This document shows, piece by piece, positions 57,690 to 64,000 of a DNA stretch of 64,000 nucleotides (position 1 is the first letter of the stretch; each line of letters begins with the position of its first letter). Source of the DNA: Sepioteuthis lessoniana (taxonomy: Eukaryota; Mollusca; Cephalopoda; Myopsida; Loliginidae); contig OY757904.1 of assembly GCA_963585895.1 (NCBI GenBank), positions 8,992,426-9,056,425 on the forward strand, written 5' to 3'. The position numbers and the translations under genes are program-made. The notes below the pieces were generated by a model that was not told the origin of the DNA, searched no databases, and saw only the letters and a program-made list of their open reading frames with translations.

Positions 57690-57707
57690 AATTGAATATC
57701 AAATTAT

Positions 57708-58170
57708 GAACAATAACTAATTTACTTGTGTTTATTACAGTTTTACATGAGAAAAGAATCAGTAAACTATAAATGTAAACAACTTTGATTCTTGAATTAT
57801 TTCTTAATGGGAAGGATGGATTTGGTGTGCACTGATGGGAATCATGACTATTAAGTTGCAGGTTTGTAAGTTTGAGCTGCAAATCACCACATTCTATGTT
57901 TTAGGTGATTCTCTGTTCGCTTACAAAAAAATGTGCATGGCTAAACTCAGATTCTCTTATGTTTTCTTTCATGAAAATATGATTATATGCATCATTAACA
58001 ATATCAAAAAATTTTGGATCTTTTCAGAGACGTAGCGTTCATTCTTTTAAATAACCTGTATGTTTCGAACTGGTTGTATGTGAATGACACAGTATGTGCA
58101 ATTAGGCATTCTGCTAAGTGTAAGATATCTGACAATTAGTCTACATGATCCAGTGATTTTTTTTTTGTTA
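57708..58170. other. AT-rich stretch, nothing recognised
   Basis: No coding signal or repeat recognised. Confidence 0.5.
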
Positions 58171-58405
58171 GTGTTTGCCAATGGACCGGGAGGCCGGTGT
58201 TCAATCCCAGGTTGAGTCATACCAAAGACTTTTAAAAAAAGGTACTTGATACTTCCTTGCTTAACACTCAGCATTATAAGGTACATATAAAGGGTAAAGT
58301 GGAGCAGGGAAAGGTGTAGCACCCTCCCCTACACCTCGGTGTAGTAGCTATTGAAAAGGGAGCCTTTGGGTTGCCTTTGACTACAGTCGCCAACTTCACT
58401 TCATA
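58171..58405 (+). mobile_element. SINE-1, complete copy
   Basis: The head GTGTTTGCCAATGGACC with B-box region GGTGTTCAATCCCAGG, then AGTCATACCAAAGACTT, GGTACTTGATACTTCCTTGC, ACTCAGCATTATAAGGTAC, GTAGTAGCTATTGAAAAGGG and the end GACTACAGTCGCCAACTTCA. The minus-strand ORF at 58047-58322 is accidental. Confidence 0.9.
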
Positions 58406-59540
58406 AAAGAATTTATAACTGCAAACTAGTAAATTCACCATCCATGGACCCCTATAGTTTTATTCCCTCTGCCAAAATTTTATTCATCTCTCAAAGTCTA
58501 TATGGACCACTTTGAGAAGCCCTGATTAGTATCTCAAAATACCATTACTGCTCTGCAACTTCTGTTACATCTCCTGGCCTAATAATGACTACTTTAATGA
58601 CTGAATTATCAGAGAATTATCTATAAGAGGACTTGAAGTCTAGGATACAAATTTGAATCTTGTTCTAAACTTCAGTTCTTTCAGTGTTTGACAGATTGAA
58701 CATTATGGTGAAGGGTAGCTATTGGGGATGAAGAAACCGGTCAAAATTAATTATAAAAATGTGCAATAATAAAAATGTTTTAAAGAATTGATTGAGCAAG
58801 ATTTGGTGTGTCTAGAATTTGATTTTTGTGGAGGTCACAAGTTTGTTCCTGTTTTAGAATGTTTGGCACTGTCATTTAAGGATTTAGTATCTGACTTTGT
58901 GATTAAGGTTCCAATTTTCTTGGCTTTGGTGTCTTACAATGAAGGAAGAAGACCAAAGATAGAGCATTCTGAGTGATTAAAAAAGAGAATCTAGATGACC
59001 TTTCTTTCATTTTCTTTTGCTTGCTGTCAAGTCAGACTAAATAGATTCTCTTTCAGTCTACTTTTAGCCCTGATCATAAATGTTTGTTCCATTGTATTCA
59101 GTTCTATTATTGTACCCCTGAATATAAAAAGGACCAAGAACATTTTTATTGATTTGGCTTTTGTGAGTTTGGATTTGTGATGAGAGTGGAGGTGAGATTC
59201 AAAATCTTTCAGTTGACAAAGATTGCACTAAAAAAAATGTGTCTTACATGAATGAATACTATGATAGTTAAAAACAAAAAGTAAGTGGTTGACTTATAAA
59301 ATAAAAATAACTTATAAGTTAAATTTTGATCTGAAATGTTCACTGTATAATGTGTACCGAAAGGGAGCGCTGAAAGTTCTTAGCCCAACAAAGAACAGAA
59401 TAATCTTTATTTTTTGGTACAGTTTTTTTGGAAGGGTTTGATGGAAATATAAAATTACAAAGAATGCAATTCCTAAACTTGTTATAAACACCAGACAGGT
59501 TCATTTTCTGTTTAAATCAATCAATCATCTATTTTTGTTG
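58406..59540. other. AT-rich stretch, nothing recognised
   Basis: The short plus-strand ORFs at 58788-58976 and 58995-59180 have no recognised features. Confidence 0.5.
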
Positions 59541-59660
59541 CAGGTATGGGTAACTAGTTTAGCAGACTGAGTTCTTATGTGTTACTTGGCAACTAGTATA
59601 GAAGAAGGAAAACTCTGAATTTAAATGTGCCAAGTGTGTTGAATTGCATGATAAATATGT
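59541..59660 (+). mobile_element. SINE-3, 3' part
   Basis: CAGGTATGGGTAACTAGTTTAGCAGA, then GCAACTAGTATAGAAGAAGG-AAAACTCTGAATTTAAA and a GATAAATATGTGGAATA end match the 3' half of the copy at 22125. 5' truncated. Confidence 0.75.
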
Positions 59661-60149
59661 GGAATAGCATCCATATTTCATGCTTCTGTCATTCCCCTCT
59701 TGGTCAGGCTTAGAACTTTCTCCCACACATAAATGTAATTGATATTCGACACTGAGTTAAGTGCATTGACAAGGAAATTGTTGAAAAGTATTTGAGCAAA
59801 ATAAATGTTTTTTCTTCTTCATTAGGCTACAGTCTTATTGATTTACCTTTTTATACCTATAATTATATATAATATTTTTTTGCTTGATTATATAAGCAAT
59901 CATTGATCAATATAATTTAATGATACATTGATCAATAATCTTTTGATAAGTTATTTTTTTTCATGGAGTTTTTGTTCATAAACAGCATGTGCATAGGGGA
60001 GGATAAGGAAAGAGTTACTGATTCAATTTCCCTCAAATTTGTTGCAGTTTACTTCTCTTTGTTGAAATAAGATTTTATGATATATACTTTTTTTTTCATG
60101 AGTACATATTGAAGTATTTGTTTACTGACCATGAAATATAATAATGTGA
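59661..60149. other. AT-rich stretch, nothing recognised
   Basis: Around 59895-59940 ATTGATCAAT palindromes recur twice. No coding signal. Confidence 0.5.
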
Positions 60150-60530
60150 AATGAAGTTCAAGTATCTGGGTGCTACCTTCATAATCCATGTCCTAGGCAA
60201 GGATGAATTCTCCATTCACCTAAACAAAGCCTGTTCACCTTTCTTCTGCTTATAAAGAAGTCTCTGTTCCCACTTGAAGATATCTGTCAGTACAAAATGT
60301 TGCTTTTATCAAGACCTAGTCCCATTTATTCTGCTCAATGGTTGTGAATGCTGGTCTATTCATCTTATCAACCTCCAGAATCTCAAGGTCTTAGACAATT
60401 TCTGCCTCTGCTCCATCCTAAAAGTTTGTCCATATGATCAGATTTGCAATGATCAACTGCATTGGTGATGCAAACTAGAGTGTCTACAAGTAGTGCTACT
60501 ATGCATAAGATTTAGACATGCCCCGCAGTA
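60150..60530 (+). mobile_element. LINE RT C-terminal fragment
   Basis: The plus-strand reading gives FKYLGATFI, a gap with a stop, CSHLKISVSTKCCFYQDLVP and FILLNGCECWSI, then INLQNLKVLDNFCLCSILKV. This is the thumb-proximal tail of an APE-type LINE RT (pattern YLG ... LLYGCE(T/C)W ... LRRIL). It differs from the RTE copies of this window. The 64-residue frame 60274-60468 is its longest open piece. Stops and an upstream truncation make it dead. Confidence 0.7.
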
Positions 60531-61079
60531 CATTGGATCAGAAATGATCAACAAAGCAATTTCACCAACCCCTTTTTGTGGATAGAGATAATGCCATGGT
60601 GGTTAGCTAAAGATCTGGCTAGCCACTGTGAAATTGGACTTTGAACTCGTGTTCAGCCAACATTTTTTTGGCATTCGTCAGTGGAACCGTGAATGGCTGG
60701 ATATTACAAGAACTGATGCTGCCTATCATGAGGCATGAGTGTAGAGATCTGAGATTTTGGCAATTCAATGTGTACAGCTGGCATAACCAACATCAGGTGA
60801 ATGCGATCACACACACACACACACACACACACATTGAATAATAATTATATAACCAGTATCTTTTGTAATGATAACAAAGAGAATTTAAAAAATTGATAGA
60901 CCTCCATTTTTATTCAGATTAATGGAGATAAAATATTCTAAATGGGTTTTATTTTTATCTTTATAAGATTCTTATAAAGTTTTATAACTTTTTTCTCAAG
61001 ATTCTATGATAATGATGAGCACTGAAGTAGTTATTAAACACTTATTTCCGTGAGTGAGTGATGCGATGTGTTCCTAGCA
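60531..61079. other. Spacer with (AC)n tract
   Basis: (CA)n of about twelve units at 60810-60833. 60570-60790 may be the 3' untranslated end of the LINE fragment, but this is not proven. The remainder is AT-rich. Confidence 0.5.
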
Positions 61080-61545
61080 ATTGTATTTCAACCAATGCCA
61101 GGATCATCATCATCAAGGTGTTTTGATAGCACAGATTCCCTTTTCTCTCTTGCCACCCATCCCTATTGGCAAATCCTCTAGATGGCATCAGTGTCTGTGT
61201 AGAACTGATGAATCTAAGTCTTTGCTGGTTGATCAACACTGGTGTGTCCATAATAGGAGTCCATTAGAGAATTTTGTTTATGAGTGTCTACTTACTTCTC
61301 TACCAATGCCCAGAATTTTACTTAGATGGTTTGTGAGATGGGATGTAAATGACCATACAGCTGCTGTTTTGTTGGGTGCTGCTTCCGGGATTTGTTCAAA
61401 ACAGCATGCATTATCTTTGCGTAGTTCCCATCTAGCTATTTTCTTCAGGTGTTTCATTAAAAATCCAAGTGGTGCAACCATACAATAGTATTGACATAGC
61501 AACAATTTCTCTAAGTGTTTCATTAAGTTAGTAGAATTCAATCAC
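61080..61545 (-). mobile_element. RTE-like LINE, 3' end remnant
   Basis: The plus-strand landmarks ATCATCATCATC (61108), TTGCCACCCATCCCTATTGG, TCTGTGTAGAACTGATGAAT, TTGCTGGTTGATCAACACTG, GAGATGGGATGTAAATGACC and GGGATTTGTTCAAAACAGCA appear in the order seen at 12222 and 18125. The copy therefore lies on the minus strand, with the GAT-type 3' tail at its left edge. The ORFs at 61042-61251, 61081-61488 and 61278-61541 are accidental or fragments. Confidence 0.8.
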
Positions 61546-62705
61546 TCTGTAACTTTAGTTGCAGTTAAAAGCAATAATCTACATTTGAATCATGTGGCTT
61601 TTTGTTTGTGTATTTTTTAACCATATTTTCATGATCTCTTGTAATGTCTGCTACGTACCTAACTGCATTTTTTGCCTGTAATGGAAAAATGTGGTGGAAC
61701 ACAATTCCTTTGTGAACGAAACTCAAAATAATAACTCTGCTCGGGTAATTGCCAATTTTCCTTTATCTTTATAATGAATGCATCAGTATGTAAACCCATC
61801 ATAAATTGATGAGCATCTGTTTATGTTTATTCATGAATTTTGCTTTCTTTAGTTGCATCTAAAATCATATCAGCTGGCTATGCTAACTCTACAGTCTATT
61901 GACCATTGAATAATGCAAAAAGATTTGAATAATATCTTTATTGATACAAAACTGTGACATTTTATTTTTGTTGTTATTATGTTAACTCTGAATTCATTCT
62001 TTGAGTTGTCATATCAGTGTTGCAGATCTTGGAAGAATAAAATTGAAGGCAGCAATTCTTTTGTGGCTTTCCTTACCAGACTTTCTGTCTCTATAGAAAA
62101 TTTTTACATTTTCAAACTCTGCATTCTGTGAGAATTCAATTGTAAATAATTGATTACATGTTTGTCATGATTAGAAGAACTCTATTTCGACTGACTCTTG
62201 AGGAATTTAGACAAAAGTACAGTTCACTGATACAAGTAACCAACTTTTTCAAATTGTTACACTGTTCTCTTTGTTGTCTAACAATACTGTTTTTTGCTTT
62301 TATATTTCCTATTGTTTATTTAATGCACCTACATTTTTTCTTCTTTTTAAGATTTTTTTAAAATTTTTAATTTTTTTTTTATTGATGTTGGTTTTGAGAA
62401 TTTATCTTTTAACACACGCATATAACTGACTGTTGATAAATAAAGTAAGTTTAGTAGAGGTTTGTTTTCCTAATAGGTTATTGTTAATATGTTGATAGGA
62501 ATACATATTTTACTTTGTCAAGTAACACATTTTTTTTCTTGCCTTAAGATGAGATTCTATGTAAGATTGTCTGACGAGCCTTTGTCAACTTTGATAATAG
62601 GTATCATATTGCTGATAGTTTCCTTGGACCTGTTTTGTTGTGAAAAGACATGAAAAAATTCTGTGTCAGTAATCATAAATAATGTAGAGTGTGTGTAGTT
62701 TCTCT
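61546..62705. other. AT-rich stretch, nothing recognised
   Basis: No coding signal beyond a short frame at 62158-62361 (MFVMIRRTLFRLTLEEFRQK) without recognisable family. Confidence 0.45.
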
Positions 62706-64000
62706 GTCAATCTCTTTAGGAGGTAGTAATTATAAGTGAGGTGGTGGCACAAGTTTCTCTAAAGAAGTCAATGTCTTTAGGAGGTAGTAATTATAAGTGA
62801 GGAGGTGGCACAAGTTTCTCTAAAGAAGTCAATCTCTTTAGGAGGTAGTAATTATAAGTGAGGAGGTGGCACAAGTTTCTCTAAAGAAGTCAATCTCTTT
62901 AGGAGGTAGTAATTATAAGTGAGGTGGTGGCACAAGTTTCTCTAAAGAAGTCAATCTCTTTAGGAGGTAGTAATTATAAGTGAGGAGGTGGCACAAGTTT
63001 CTCTAAAGAAGTCAATCTCTTTAGGAGGTAGTAATTATAAGTGAGGAGGTGGCACAAGTTTCTCTAAAGAAGTCAATGTCTTTAGGAGGTAGTAATTATA
63101 AGTGAGGAGGTGGCACAAGTTTCTCTAAAGAAGTCAATCTCTTTAGGAGGTAGTAATTATAAGTGAGGAGGTGGCACAAGTTTCTGTAAAGAAGTCAATC
63201 TCTTTAGGAGGTAGTAATTATAAGTGAGGGGGTTGCACAAGTTTCTCTAAAGAAGTCAATCTCTTTAGGAGGTAGTAATTATAAGTGAGGGGGTGGCACA
63301 AGTTTCTGTGAAGAAGTCAATCTCTTTAGGAGGTAGTAATTATAAGTGAGGAGGTGGCACAAGTTTCTGTGAAGAAGTTAATCTCTTTAGAAGGTAGTAA
63401 TTATAAGTGAGGTGGTGGCACAAGTTTCTCTAAAGAAGTCAATCTCTTTAGGAGGTAGTAATTATAAGTGAGGTGGTGGCACAAGTTTCTCTAAAGAAGT
63501 CAATCTCTTTAGGAGGTAGTAATTATAAGTGAGGTGGTGGCACAAGTTTCTCTAAAGAAGTCAATCTCTTTAGGAGGTAGTAATTATAAGTGAGGAGGTG
63601 GCACAAGTTTCTGTGAAGAAGTCAATCTCTTTAGGAGGTAGTAATTATATGTGAAGTGGTGGCACAAGTTTCTGTGAAGAAGTCAATCTCTTTAGGAGGT
63701 AGTAATTATAAGTGAGGGGGTGGTACAAGTTTCTCTAAAGAAGTCAATCTCTTTAGGAGGTAGTAATTATAAGTGAGGTGGTGGCACAAGTTTCTCTAAA
63801 GAAGTCAATCTCTTTAGGAGGTAGTAATTATAAGTGAGGAGGTGGCACAAGTTTCTGTGAAGAAGTCAATCTCTTTAGGAGGTAGTAATTATATGTGAAG
63901 TGGTGGCACAAGTTTCTGTGAAGAAGTCAATCTCTTTAGGAGGTAGTAATTATAAGTGAGGAGGTGACACAAGTTTCTCTAAAGAAGTCAATCTCTTTCG
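62706..64000 (+). repeat. 61 bp minisatellite, about 21 copies, continues off the window
   Basis: The unit begins GTCAATCTCTTTAGGAGGTA, goes through GTAATTATAAGTGAGG and ends ...CACAAGTTTCTCTAAAGAA. The period is exactly 61 bp over all visible copies. Differences are confined to a few sites: T/A/G after GAGG, CTCTAAAG or CTGTGAAG near the end, and ATATGTGAAG instead of ATAAGTGAGG in two copies. CTAAAG and CTTTAG across each unit junction can form a six-base stem. Confidence 0.97.

Noticed and set aside
62706..64000. Repeated GAGGTAGTA in the minisatellite resembles the let-7 microRNA seed
   Set aside because: The match covers little more than the seed. The unit does not fold into a let-7 precursor, and a decoy would need the complementary strand. 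Taken as coincidence multiplied by the tandem array.
62706..64000. CRISPR array
   Set aside because: Units are contiguous with no unique spacers, and the setting is a eukaryotic genome.

Overview
The window looks like AT-rich nuclear DNA from an animal, with no bacterial or organellar layout. There are no operons, no dense ORFs and no ribosome binding sites, and stop codons are frequent in all frames. Nearly everything recognisable is a decayed transposable element. The repeat mixture is mariner elements, Jockey-like, RTE-like and R2-like LINEs, Ty3-type LTR elements and several tRNA-derived SINEs. Two of the SINEs share a central core. This mixture, together with long TA/TG microsatellites, suggests a lophotrochozoan, most likely a coleoid cephalopod such as an octopus. 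That placement is inference from pattern recall and was not tested by a search.

The only piece that looks like a host-gene exon is a 193 bp block at 26540-26732 (+), bounded by good splice signals. Its translation resembles nephrocystin-4 (NPHP4), a ciliary transition-zone protein. If so, much of the window may be intron of that gene.

Layout: 1-360 R2-like LINE N-terminal fragment (-). 836-1189 perfect tandem duplication. 2540-2945 mariner-A remnant (-). 3571-4480 mariner-B deletion derivative (+). 4745-5125 RTE 3' end (-) abutting SINE-1 (+). 6093-6318 SINE-3 (-) with a perfect target duplication. 6334-7557 R2-like LINE C-terminal part (-). 7559-7932 mariner-A remnant (+). 9693-10350 second mariner-B derivative (-). 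10380-10710 and 12222-13135 RTE pieces in opposite orientations. 11980-12195, 14140-14490 and 15845-16250 copies of a non-tRNA repeat called RepC here. 18125-20040 the longest RTE copy (-). 20102-20960 a CpG-rich LTR-like island. 22125-22411 SINE-3. 22992-23463 possible solo LTR.

30300-36965 holds two Jockey-type LINE copies (+) joined head to tail, carrying SINE-2 and SINE-1 insertions and followed by RepC. 37467-38046 is a probable solo LTR, followed directly by SINE-2. 39226-42775 is a nested site: a mariner-A copy split by a deleted Ty3-type element (minus strand, two 168 bp LTRs) and by a SINE-3. 42780-43090 and 50040-50330 are two copies of an unidentified coding-like repeat (RepF). 44062-48977 is a second Ty3-type element (+) with LTRs and gag, protease, RT, RNase H and integrase remnants, itself split by an RTE 3' end. 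50640-53990 is an APE-type LINE (+). The right end has TA/TG tracts, a large AT palindrome, a clean imperfect hairpin at 55330-55388, more SINEs, LINE tails, and a 61 bp minisatellite of about 21 copies that runs off the window.

No intact transposase, reverse transcriptase or complete host gene was found. The mobile elements work only as records of past activity: SINEs with shared tails and cores, deletion derivatives that must have been moved by other copies, and nested insertions that allow relative dating.
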